Assembly (NCBI GenBank): GCA_964477445.1
Contig: CAYZED010000014.1
Location: forward strand, 6,991 to 70,990
Direction: 5' to 3'
DNA from: CAYZED01 sp964477445
Lineage (GTDB): Bacteria; Bacillota; Clostridia; Lutisporales; Lutisporaceae
DNA length: 64,000 nt
Position numbers and translations under genes: made by a program. How positions within the stretch are numbered: the stretch's first letter is position 1; each line of letters opens with the position of its first letter. This document shows positions 1 to 7,845 of the stretch, piece by piece. The notes below the pieces were generated by a model. The model saw only the letters and a program-made list of their open reading frames with translations, ran no database searches and was not told the origin of the DNA.

Positions 1-2
1 GA

Positions 3-791
3 AGCGGTGCTAATTTACACTTTGGAGTGAGAGAATTCGCCATGGCTGCGATTGCTAATGGAATAGCTATTCATGGTGGATTGAGGGTTTTTGTTTCAAC
101 TTTCTTTGTGTTCAGTGATTATATGAAAGCTGCGATGAGACTTTCGGCTTTAATGAACTTGCCTGTAACATATGTTCTAACGCACGACAGCATTGGTGTT
201 GGGGAAGATGGACCTACGCATCAGCCGATTGAACAATTAGCAGCTCTAAGAAGTATTCCGGGTATGACAGTGATAAGACCAGCTGATAATGCAGAAACTG
301 CTGCGGCATGGTATTTAGCAGCGATAAAGAAAGATGGCCCAGTTTCACTGATACTCTCAAGACAAGGGCTACCTAGTTTAGATGGGACAGGTATTGAGAC
401 ACTAAAAGGTGCTTATATATTAAAAAATTCTGAAAAAGCGACTCCGGATTTATTACTTATGGCTTCTGGATCAGAAGTGTCACTTATTTTGAAAGCGGCA
501 CAAGTCCTCAAGGAAGAAGGAATTGATGCAAGAGTAATTAGTGTACCATCGTGGGAATTGTTTGAGGCTCAGGGGAATGAATATAAAGAAAAAATAATGC
601 CAAAAGCTGTTAGAGCGAGACTTGCAGTTGAAGCAGGATCTTCATTTGGCTGGCATAAATATGTAGGCCTTGATGGAAACACAGTAACTATGGATACTTT
701 TGGAGCATCAGGAAAACCAGATGAGCTATTCGTAAAATTCGGATTTACAGTTGAAAATATTGTAGAGAAGTCAAAAAAGTTACTTAAATAA
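3..791 (+). CDS. tkt: Transketolase, C-terminal part (5' end outside window)
   Basis: Thiamine-diphosphate enzyme of the non-oxidative pentose phosphate pathway that moves two-carbon ketol units between sugar phosphates in the cytosol. The frame is already open at base 3, and a GTG at 27 lies inside the conserved HFGVRE motif, so it is not a start. The pyrimidine-binding domain is recognisable by GVREFAMAAIANG (catalytic Glu) and by HDSIGVGEDGPTHQPIEQL, followed by the C-terminal domain (LLLMASGSE, then SFGWHKYVG). About 262 residues are present, compared with about 660 for a full-length enzyme. Whether this is a full gene or the C-terminal half of a split transketolase cannot be decided here. 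It ends in TAA with no U-tract terminator nearby. Confidence 0.93.
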   Translation, partial: SGANLHFGVREFAMAAIANGIAIHGGLRVFVSTFFVFSDYMKAAMRLSALMNLPVTYVLTHDSIGVGEDGPTHQPIEQLAALRSIPGMTVIRPADNAETAAAWYLAAIKKDGPVSLILSRQGLPSLDGTGIETLKGAYILKNSEKATPDLLLMASGSEVSLILKAAQVLKEEGIDARVISVPSWELFEAQGNEYKEKIMPKAVRARLAVEAGSSFGWHKYVGLDGNTVTMDTFGASGKPDELFVKFGFTVENIVEKSKKLLK

Positions 792-806
792 TTATGTTTT
801 GCTAAA

Positions 807-889
807 TCACTTGAATCACTTGAATCTGTTTGAATCAGTTTAAAATGTTGCTTACTGAATGATGAGTTATTGCGTTGTTCGGTAAGCAA
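807..889 (+). promoter_or_regulatory. Short tandem motif array plus 12-bp inverted repeat
   Basis: Between the transketolase stop and the next gene there are two exact copies of TCACTTGAA (807-815, 816-824), then two degenerate copies (TCTGTTTGAA, TCAGTTTAAA). An inverted repeat follows directly (848-859 with 878-889, one G-T pair, 18-nt loop). There is no T-run after the hairpin, so it is not a classical terminator. It could be an operator or leader structure for the gene at 951. The function is unproven. Confidence 0.4.
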
Positions 890-950
890 TAATTCTATAG
901 AAGAAAAAGGCTTATTATTGCCATTGCGGATTAATAGGAAGGAAATAAAG

Positions 951-2366
951 ATGAGTGAAATTGCCGGGAATGGCTGTGCGCGAATTGTCCCAGATGAAGA
1001 CAGGAAACCAAATTCAGAAGTCGAAAGAAGTATTAATAAGAAATTTCGCAAGACCATTTGGTCAAAGTTTATAAATGCCATAAAGGATTATAAATTAGTT
1101 GAAGAGGGAGATAAAATTGCGGTAGCAATTTCCGGAGGCAAAGATAGTTTGCTGATGGCAAAACTTTTTCAGGAGTTAAAACGTCATGGGAAAGTAAATT
1201 TTGAGCTTGAGTTTATTGCTATGGACCCTGGCTATCACGAACATATAAGAGCATTACTTATTGAGAATTGTGAACATTTAAATATTCCAGTAAATATTTT
1301 TGACTCAAAGATATTCGAAGTAGTGGACAAAATTTCTAAAGAGTATCCATGTTATCTATGTGCTAAAATGAGAAGAGGCGCATTATATTCTAAGGCACAG
1401 GAATTAGGGTGTAATAAACTGGCTTTGGGTCACCACTTTAATGATGCCATTGAAACTACAATGCTGAACATGTTATACACCGGATGCATAAAAACGATGA
1501 TGCCAAGGTTAAAATCTACAAACTTTAAAAACATGGAGCTTATAAGGCCTTTATATTATATAGAAGAAAAAGAAATACTGCATTTCACTAAATTTAACGG
1601 CATTTGGCCTTTGAATTGTGCTTGTATGGTATCAGCAGGGAAAATTGCAAACAAACGATACGAATTGAAAGAATGGATTGAAGAATTAAACGGCAAAATT
1701 GATCGCGTTGATATGAATATTATGAAAGCGATTCAAAATGTTAATATGGACTGCATAATTGGTTGGCAAAGATATGGTAAAAAACACAATTTTCTTGATT
1801 TTTATGACGATGAAGACGAAGTTTTAGGAGAAGAAAGTTCTGTTTTAAAAGAAGAATCTGGAGCGTCAATCGACTTAAAAGATGTGTCACGAGATGAAAA
1901 GTCAAATCCGCGAGTAATTGATCAACATTTCATTTTTAATTCTCTTAATTCTTTGTATTATACAGCAGGAGTCAATCCCACTAAAACACAGGAGTTGATA
2001 CTTGATTTGTCAGATTATTTAAGGGCGGAACTAGATGACAATTTTGAGACTTCAAGTTGGGAAGTGGGAAGAGAAGTAGAATTAATTAACGCATATTTAA
2101 ATTTACAAAAAACAAGACATGGAAATCGCTTGAGATATATGGTTTCTTCGGATATTGACGATTCTCTTATGATTAGTTCAGGTTCAGTATATAGAAATGT
2201 TGAATCCTATTTCAAAAACTGCATTGAAAAAAAATTATCAAGCATAAATATTTCAATAGAATTCTTAATTCGAGATGATTTGGGATACGCAATTATAGAA
2301 GACTCGGTCAGTGAATATAAAAAAGAAATATTTTTTGAAGATATAGAGAATCTAATTTCTCTTTAG
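951..2366 (+). CDS. TtcA-like PP-loop/Fe-S protein fused to LytS-type histidine kinase segment
   Basis: Two parts are visible in 471 residues. Residues 1-290 match the TtcA family (tRNA 2-thiocytidine synthesis): PP-loop SGGKDS at 61-66, CYLC at 134-137, LGHHFNDAIETT near 159-170, and CAC near 223-225, consistent with a [4Fe-4S] site. After an acidic linker, residues 324-335 read DQHFIFNSLNSL, the phospho-His region of LytS/YesM-type kinases (His326), followed by the usual ELINAYLNLQKTRHGNRL block. The downstream ATPase region is degenerate: I find neither the N-box with its Asn nor a DxG box. The start is set at 951 because AGGAAGG lies 8 nt upstream; an in-frame upstream extension lacks this. 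The gene is 11 nt from a response regulator, so the two probably act as a pair. Inference: an enzyme domain reused as a redox or sulfur sensor. Confidence 0.82.
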   Translation: MSEIAGNGCARIVPDEDRKPNSEVERSINKKFRKTIWSKFINAIKDYKLVEEGDKIAVAISGGKDSLLMAKLFQELKRHGKVNFELEFIAMDPGYHEHIRALLIENCEHLNIPVNIFDSKIFEVVDKISKEYPCYLCAKMRRGALYSKAQELGCNKLALGHHFNDAIETTMLNMLYTGCIKTMMPRLKSTNFKNMELIRPLYYIEEKEILHFTKFNGIWPLNCACMVSAGKIANKRYELKEWIEELNGKIDRVDMNIMKAIQNVNMDCIIGWQRYGKKHNFLDFYDDEDEVLGEESSVLKEESGASIDLKDVSRDEKSNPRVIDQHFIFNSLNSLYYTAGVNPTKTQELILDLSDYLRAELDDNFETSSWEVGREVELINAYLNLQKTRHGNRLRYMVSSDIDDSLMISSGSVYRNVESYFKNCIEKKLSSINISIEFLIRDDLGYAIIEDSVSEYKKEIFFEDIENLISL

Positions 2367-2377
2367 GAGTTGCGATT

Positions 2378-3415
2378 ATGAATATAATTTTAGTTGATGA
2401 TGAAGTTGGTTCTCGAAAAAACACTGAATCATTTTTGTTTAAATATGGGATATTTAACAAAGTACTAACGGCTAGCTCTGTGGACGAGGCTTTAGAAATT
2501 GCAAAATTAGAACAAGTCGACTGTGCACTTCTGGATATTGAGATTTCAACTGGCAATGGATTTGAACTTGCAGAAGAATTAATAAAATTAAATAACAAAA
2601 TTAGTATTGTTTTCATAACAGCATTTAATAATTATGCCGCAGAAGCCTTTGAATTGGATGCTATTGATTATTTACTTAAGCCTGTAAGAGAAGATAGATT
2701 CATAAAGAGTATGAATAAGTTAGTACTTAAAACTAGAGAAAAACATATAATTGAGGATAATATAATAAAAATCAACTTTTTCAGTAAGTTTGAATTGATG
2801 GTATCGGGTGAGCTGATGAGATGGAAACGCAGAAAGTCCATGGAAATATTTGCATTTTTACTACAGTATAAAAACGAGTATATATATAAAGAAAAAATTT
2901 GTGAAGTGCTTTGGCCTGAACAAGAACCGAAGAAAGCATTAATAAGTCTTCAAACGGCCATTTACCAATTAAGAAGAACACTTGAAGAGAGTAAATTGGA
3001 GGGTTTTTCGATTGAGTATTCGGGTAATGGATACAGAGTGATTGTTGGTAGTGCTTATATCGATTATGAAGAATTCTTGAATTACACATCATTAATCGAC
3101 GAAGATGAACCTGATTTAGTTAATCTCACGAAAGCGGTAAGCATTTATTCAGGAGGGTTTCTTTCTGAAGAAGGTTGGAATTGGTCTAGAAGTACAGAAA
3201 CTAAGTTGGAAATGCGTTATGAGAGAGTCCTCGAAGTGCTTGCGAAATCTTGCATCGAAAGAGAAGAATTAGAAAAATCTATAGAATACCTTGGAAAACT
3301 CCTAGTTGTTTCTCCAGGAAATGAAACCGCAACTAAACTATATAAGAGAGGTGCTAGTCGTTTATTTGGAGAAAATAGAGCTAATGAAATGCTGAAGGAA
3401 ATTGATTCTTTTTAA
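2378..3415 (+). CDS. Response regulator with SARP-type output (receiver + winged helix + BTAD)
   Basis: Cytoplasmic transcription regulator of 345 residues. Residues 1-115 form a receiver domain: acidic DDE at 7-9, phosphoacceptor Asp53 (ALLDIEI), Thr81, Lys101 (LLKPVRE). Residues about 128-220 form an OmpR-like winged helix (KRRKSMEIFAFLLQY, then LQTAIYQLRRTLEE and YRV), and the remainder is a bacterial transcriptional activation domain. This receiver-SARP form occurs in Clostridia as partner of LytS-like kinases. It follows the PP-loop/kinase fusion by 11 nt, with GGAGTTGCG just before the ATG, so the two are co-transcribed. A likely target is the SARP-style direct repeat just downstream at 3425. 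Family assignment is secure; the partnership is inference from context. Confidence 0.88.
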   Translation: MNIILVDDEVGSRKNTESFLFKYGIFNKVLTASSVDEALEIAKLEQVDCALLDIEISTGNGFELAEELIKLNNKISIVFITAFNNYAAEAFELDAIDYLLKPVREDRFIKSMNKLVLKTREKHIIEDNIIKINFFSKFELMVSGELMRWKRRKSMEIFAFLLQYKNEYIYKEKICEVLWPEQEPKKALISLQTAIYQLRRTLEESKLEGFSIEYSGNGYRVIVGSAYIDYEEFLNYTSLIDEDEPDLVNLTKAVSIYSGGFLSEEGWNWSRSTETKLEMRYERVLEVLAKSCIEREELEKSIEYLGKLLVVSPGNETATKLYKRGASRLFGENRANEMLKEIDSF

Positions 3416-3424
3416 GTTTCACAC

Positions 3425-3456
3425 TTGTCAGAGTATTGTCAGAACCTAGATATAAA
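3425..3456 (+). promoter_or_regulatory. Candidate SARP operator: two 8-bp direct repeats, 11-bp period, ahead of a -10
   Basis: TTGTCAGA occurs at 3425-3432 and again at 3436-3443, exactly 11 bp apart, and a TATAAA box starts at 3451, 7 nt after the second copy. Known SARP activators bind tandem heptamers with 11-bp spacing placed about 8 bp before the -10. The gene just upstream encodes a SARP-type regulator. Binding is inferred and untested. Confidence 0.5.
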
Positions 3457-3519
3457 ATATTTATGTAAATGATTTAGTCACATATATTTTATTGGTATTT
3501 AGGAAAACGAGGTAAAAAA

Positions 3520-4575
3520 GTGAATAAGTACAGGGTTTTAATTGCAGAAGATAATGAAAAAATTATTGGTTTTTTTAAAGAATATGCTAAATGGAATGAA
3601 TTTGACATGGAAATAACTAAAATAGTGTCAAATGGATTTGATGCATTATCTCACCTTAAGAAAAATGATACAGACATAGCAATTATTGATCTTAATTTAG
3701 CAGGTCTAAATGGCAATCAGATTATAGAAGAAATTGGATTAAACAAAGTAAAAGTATATCCAATGGTAATGGGTGGGTATAAATCCAAGAGATTTATTGA
3801 AAAAGCTATAAGTTGCGGTGCGCGAGACGTTATTTATAAAAATATTGATGAGAAGTCCTTAAACAATTCACTTTCTAAATGTTATTACTATCTAAAAGAG
3901 AATGCTTTATCTCACGAAGAGAATGCAGCTTTTATACTATTAAAATCTATCGAGAAGAGCACTGAAAATCCAGAAAAACATATTAGGAATTTTCTAAAAA
4001 TTTTTTTAGTGCCAGATCATGCTTTTCATGTGAATGAGAGAGCACGTTTTAATAAAAACTGGACTGAATTTGTATTTGAAATTAAGAAGAAGTATTCCTG
4101 GCTCAATAATCTTATTGATTTTAGTTTGTATAGTAATTTAGTGTGGGAAAAAGAAATGACACTAAATGAAATAGAAGAGAAAGCTACGCATCTTTTTTCA
4201 ATGTTACAGGAAGTTGTTCATAAATTCGATATCGGGAAAAATGACGGACGAATAAGAGGAATTTGTGAGTTAGCAGTTAAAGAGATAGAAAATAATATTA
4301 ACCTAGATATATTGTCCGAAAAACTTGACTATAGTAAAAATCATGTATGTACATTGTTTAAACAAAAAACAGGAATGGGATTTATCGAATATGTAAATAG
4401 AGTAAAAATTCAAAGAGCAAAATTACATTTGTTAAGTAGTTCCATGAAAAACGCAGAAGTCGCTTTGACTTTAGGATTTAAGAATACAGATTACTTTATG
4501 AAAATGTTTAAGAATGAGACAGGGATGACTCCAGGAGAGTACAGAATTTTTGCTCGAAAAAACAGAATCAAATAG
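3520..4575 (+). CDS. AraC-family response regulator (YesN-like)
   Basis: Protein of 351 residues with an N-terminal receiver (EDN at the acidic pocket, Asp in AIIDLNLAG, Lys in VIYKN) and a C-terminal AraC/XylS double helix-turn-helix (LDILSEKLDYSKNHVCTLFK, then ALTLGFKNTDYFMKMFKNETG and TPGEYR). The middle 130 residues match no domain I know. It probably regulates transcription after phosphorylation by a sensor kinase. The start is GTG with an AGGAAAACGAGGT element upstream; an in-frame ATG alternative is not close. No cognate YesM kinase lies beside it, so it could be served by the fusion protein at 951 or by an unlinked kinase. The upstream SARP-like site suggests that the preceding regulator controls it. 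Confidence 0.88.
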   Translation: MNKYRVLIAEDNEKIIGFFKEYAKWNEFDMEITKIVSNGFDALSHLKKNDTDIAIIDLNLAGLNGNQIIEEIGLNKVKVYPMVMGGYKSKRFIEKAISCGARDVIYKNIDEKSLNNSLSKCYYYLKENALSHEENAAFILLKSIEKSTENPEKHIRNFLKIFLVPDHAFHVNERARFNKNWTEFVFEIKKKYSWLNNLIDFSLYSNLVWEKEMTLNEIEEKATHLFSMLQEVVHKFDIGKNDGRIRGICELAVKEIENNINLDILSEKLDYSKNHVCTLFKQKTGMGFIEYVNRVKIQRAKLHLLSSSMKNAEVALTLGFKNTDYFMKMFKNETGMTPGEYRIFARKNRIK

Positions 4576-4600
4576 CCAATAATCTAAATATAATATTAAA

Positions 4601-4637
4601 AACACGCTGTAATTTGTGAAATTACAGCGTGTTTTTA
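4601..4637 (+). terminator. Rho-independent terminator
   Basis: A perfect 15-bp stem (4601-4615 with 4619-4633) with a GTG loop, running into a T-stretch. It closes the AraC regulator unit. Confidence 0.9.
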
Positions 4638-4726
4638 AACGTCGAACTATTAGCACTACTAATACTAGATATTAAAAAAAGCCAAAAATTTAATAATATG
4701 CAAGAAACGTTGCAAGCCTAAATTGG

Positions 4727-4756
4727 TTGCGAAGGTTTTCATGCAAGTGATATAAT
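4727..4756 (+). promoter_or_regulatory. Sigma-A type promoter for glutamine synthetase
   Basis: TTGCGA (4727-4732), an 18-nt spacer and TATAAT (4751-4756) with an extended TGA just before the -10. TGCAAG motifs at 4699, 4711 and 4742 overlap this region and could be operator elements. Confidence 0.65.
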
Positions 4757-4803
4757 CTATAAGGCGAGCTAAATATTAGAGAAGAGAACAGTGGAGGAAG
4801 AAT

Positions 4804-6231
4804 ATGTTTAAGAGTGTTGATGAAGTAAGAAGATATTGTGAAGTAAATTCAGTAAAAATAATTGATTTTAAAATTGCTGATTTAAATGGTAGATGGCATC
4901 ATTTATCCATTCCTACTGAAAGATTTAACGAAAAAATGATGGACGAAGGAATCGGATTTGATGGTTCGAGTTATGGATTCCTTACTGTTGAAAAAAGCGA
5001 CATGGTTTTTATACCAGACCTAAGTTCGGCGTTTATGGATCCGTTTTGTTCAATTGCCACATTAAGTATGATTGCCAATATTTTTACATTAGATAAAGGG
5101 ATTCGAAGATACGAAGGTGACCCAAGATTTATAGCAGAAAAGGCCGAAAAATTTCTTATTGATTCAGGAATAGCTGATGAAAACCAAATTGGACCAGAGT
5201 TCGAGTTTCATATTTTCGATTCGGTTTCATTTGAGAATAAACCGAATCATATGGAAGTAAAAATAGAATCAAACCAATCTGATTGGAATTCAAATGAATT
5301 ATATGGAAACGGATACTTTGTAGGACATAAAGCAGGATATCACGCTGCATTGCCATTTGATTTAAATAATGATTTTAGAAGTGAAGCTTCGCTTTTGATG
5401 GAGAAAATGGGCATACCTGTTAAATATCATCATCATGAAGTTGGCGGACCAGGTCAAGTAGAAATAGAAGTTGAATTTGGCAAGATGAAAGACATGGCCG
5501 ATAAAACATTTTTGACAAAATATCTACTTAAAAACCTTGCAGTTCAACATGGAAAGTCAGTAACATTTATGCCTAAACCGATACTAGGAGAAGCAGGAAA
5601 TGGGCTACATGTTCATATGATGCTATGGAAAAATGGTGAGCCATTATTCTATGATAAGGATGGATACTGTGGACTTAGCCAATTAGCACTCTATTATATT
5701 GGTGGTATCCTAAAGCATTCACCGGCACTACTTGCACTTACTAACCCTAGTACAAATTCATATAAAAGATTAGTTCCAGGATATGAAGCGCCTGTAAGCA
5801 TATGTTTTGCTCTCTCAAATAGAAGTGCAGTAATAAGGATTCCAGGATATGCCAACAAACCAGAGAATAAGAGATTTGAATTCAGATCATCTGATGCAAC
5901 ATGTAACCCATATCTTGCGTATTCAGCGCTGCTTATGGCAGGACTTGACGGAATTATTAACAAAATCGATCCTACAGCGGAAGGCTTCGGACCGTTTGAC
6001 GTTAATATTTTCGACTTGCCAGCAGAAGAAAAAAAGAAAATTAAATCGCTTCCAACTTCTCTAGAACAATCATTAGAAGCATTAAGAAATGATCATGAAT
6101 TCCTTCTCAGAGGTGGGGTCTTTAATGAAATGCTTATCAATAATTGGATTAACCAAAAGTATGAAAAAGAGTTTAAAAAACTCAGTATTATGCCTACTCC
6201 TGGCGAATTCATGATGTATTACGATTTATGA
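4804..6231 (+). CDS. glnA: Glutamine synthetase, type I
   Basis: ATP-dependent ligation of ammonia to glutamate in the cytosol, as a dodecamer. Seen: the beta-grasp N-domain with GFDGSSYGF, metal and substrate motifs (GPEFEFHIFD, HHHEVGGPGQVEIE, GNGLHVHMMLWK), the ATP/glutamate loop NSYKRLVPGYEAPV, and KRFEFRSSDATCNPYLAYSA. The length of 475 residues is slightly above the usual 440-470. The adenylylation-site region reads NIFDLP instead of NLYDLP, so the modified Tyr is absent, as expected outside the adenylylated subtype. GTGGAGGAAG precedes the ATG. It is monocistronic, between its own promoter and a strong terminator. No GlnR-type gene is beside it. It differs enough from housekeeping GlnA that a glutamine-synthetase-like paralogue is possible. 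Confidence 0.9.
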   Translation: MFKSVDEVRRYCEVNSVKIIDFKIADLNGRWHHLSIPTERFNEKMMDEGIGFDGSSYGFLTVEKSDMVFIPDLSSAFMDPFCSIATLSMIANIFTLDKGIRRYEGDPRFIAEKAEKFLIDSGIADENQIGPEFEFHIFDSVSFENKPNHMEVKIESNQSDWNSNELYGNGYFVGHKAGYHAALPFDLNNDFRSEASLLMEKMGIPVKYHHHEVGGPGQVEIEVEFGKMKDMADKTFLTKYLLKNLAVQHGKSVTFMPKPILGEAGNGLHVHMMLWKNGEPLFYDKDGYCGLSQLALYYIGGILKHSPALLALTNPSTNSYKRLVPGYEAPVSICFALSNRSAVIRIPGYANKPENKRFEFRSSDATCNPYLAYSALLMAGLDGIINKIDPTAEGFGPFDVNIFDLPAEEKKKIKSLPTSLEQSLEALRNDHEFLLRGGVFNEMLINNWINQKYEKEFKKLSIMPTPGEFMMYYDL

Positions 6232-6293
6232 AGAACAACTCGAGATAAGTCGAAATTATCATCATGTGATTCTAGGAAAAGGGCTATTAAAAT

Positions 6294-6341
6294 AAAAGCA
6301 TATCGACAACATATTGAATTTGTCGATATGCTTTTTATTTT
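6294..6341 (+). terminator. Rho-independent terminator after glnA
   Basis: A 16-bp stem (6294-6309 with 6320-6335), a 10-nt loop, and a T-rich tract continuing to about 6345. Confidence 0.9.
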
Positions 6342-6483
6342 TTTATATCATTTTCTATTTTATTATCGTTTGAAATGTAGTAGACTTTTTTATAGAGTCT
6401 ATTTTTTGTTTTTACAATTATCAAAGATCCGCAGAAGGGAAAAAAGCGACTAAACCGCATTTCTTAAAGGGAGATTAAACGAT

Positions 6484-7803
6484 ATGTTAACTAAAGAAGA
6501 ATTAAAAAAACTAGCATGTGAAGCTATAGATGAACACCGTGAGGAGATTTGTGCAATTGGAAGATCAATTTTTGAAGAACCAGAACTTGGTTATAAAGAA
6601 TTTAAAACATCAGAGAAAATAAAGAACGTTTTCGACAAATTAGGATTAGATTACATTGATAAACAGGCGATTACAGGCGTTATTGCACCATTAAAGGGAA
6701 AAGAATCAAAAATAAAAGTCGCTATAATGGGAGAAATGGATGCGGTTGTATCTCCAAAACATAGATGCGCAGATAAATCTAGTGGCGCAGCACATGCATG
6801 TGGACATAATGCGATGTGTGCTTCATTAGTAGGGGCGGCGTTCGCACTTTCTACACCTAGTATTTTAGAAGAACTGTCAGGAGATATTGCTTTAATGGCA
6901 GTTCCTGCGGAAGAATATGTTGAAATTGAGTATAGAAATGGCTTGAGAGAATCGGGAGAAATAGCTTTTCTTGGAGGAAAGCAGGAATTTATTAAATTAG
7001 GTCTTATGGATGATGTTGACATGATGATAATGCAACACACCATGACCGAGGTTATTCCAGGGGTTAATGCAATTTGTGGGAAAGTATCAAATGGATTCAC
7101 AGGAAAACTTATAAAATATATTGGAAAAGAAGCTCATGCTGGAGGAGAACCATACAAAGGTATAAATGCCTTGAATGCTGCAAATATCGGTTTGATAGCA
7201 GTAAATGCACAAAGAGAGACCTTCAGAGATGAAGATAACATTCGGGTGCATCCTATTATTACCAAAGGCGGAGATTTAGTTAATGTTGTTCCAGCTGATG
7301 TAAGACTTGAAACTTATGTTAGAGGAAATAATGTAGAAGCTATCTTAGATGCCTCAGAGAAAGTTAATAGAGCCTTCCGTGCGGGAGGGTATGCAGTTGG
7401 AGCTGAGACGATAATTACTGAACTGCCAGGATATTTGCCATTAATTAGAAACAATGAACTCGAAAAACTAATGTATAATAATTTAGTTTCAACTATGGGA
7501 GAGGATTTTGTTGAAATCACTTCAGATAAAATGCCGACTGGTGGGGCATCAGACGCAGGAGATGTTTCAAACTTGATGCCAACTATTCATTCTTATTTTA
7601 AGGGTGCCAAAGGAACTGCTCACAGCGAGAATTACGAAATTATTGATGAAGATATTGCATATATTATTCCAGCAAAGGCTTTGACCATGCTAGCGATCGA
7701 CTTACTGGCTGATGGAGCCGAAGTTGGTCTTGAAATAAAGAAAAACTTTATAGCGCCTATGAATAAAGAAGCGTATCTGAGAGAATGGGGAAAATTAAGC
7801 TAA
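6484..7803 (+). CDS. M20-family amidohydrolase / aminoacylase-type peptidase
   Basis: Zinc or cobalt amidohydrolase of 439 residues that probably deacylates N-acyl amino acids or cleaves dipeptide-like amides. Motifs in order: PELGYKEFKTSE (N-terminal M20 signature), GEMDAV, the metal ligand HACGHNAM, the general-base pair in PAEEYVE, the QHTM loop, the dimerisation-domain motif HAGGEPYKGINAL, and a late His in GTAHSENYE. The substrate cannot be told from sequence. The start ATG has AAAGGGAG upstream. It is the first gene of a run that continues with three M42 peptidases 42 nt downstream, so it probably leads a peptide-degradation operon. The 140 bp before it, after the glnA terminator, show no clear promoter. 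Confidence 0.88.
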   Translation: MLTKEELKKLACEAIDEHREEICAIGRSIFEEPELGYKEFKTSEKIKNVFDKLGLDYIDKQAITGVIAPLKGKESKIKVAIMGEMDAVVSPKHRCADKSSGAAHACGHNAMCASLVGAAFALSTPSILEELSGDIALMAVPAEEYVEIEYRNGLRESGEIAFLGGKQEFIKLGLMDDVDMMIMQHTMTEVIPGVNAICGKVSNGFTGKLIKYIGKEAHAGGEPYKGINALNAANIGLIAVNAQRETFRDEDNIRVHPIITKGGDLVNVVPADVRLETYVRGNNVEAILDASEKVNRAFRAGGYAVGAETIITELPGYLPLIRNNELEKLMYNNLVSTMGEDFVEITSDKMPTGGASDAGDVSNLMPTIHSYFKGAKGTAHSENYEIIDEDIAYIIPAKALTMLAIDLLADGAEVGLEIKKNFIAPMNKEAYLREWGKLS

Positions 7804-7845
7804 TAGCTTAATATATATATTAAATAATTTTAAGGGGGAGACATA

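Noticed and set aside
569..1081. 170-codon minus-strand frame over the transketolase end and the following gene
   Set aside because: It runs antisense to two well-supported genes, is low-complexity in Ser/Phe, and has no ribosome site. It is a shadow frame.
4601..4637. Stem-loop as a small RNA
   Set aside because: The perfect stem with 3-nt loop and T-run is fully explained as the terminator of the preceding gene.
6342..6483. T-box or riboswitch before the M20/M42 operon
   Set aside because: No T-box core, no specifier-stem pattern and no terminator-antiterminator pair seen in the 140 bp.
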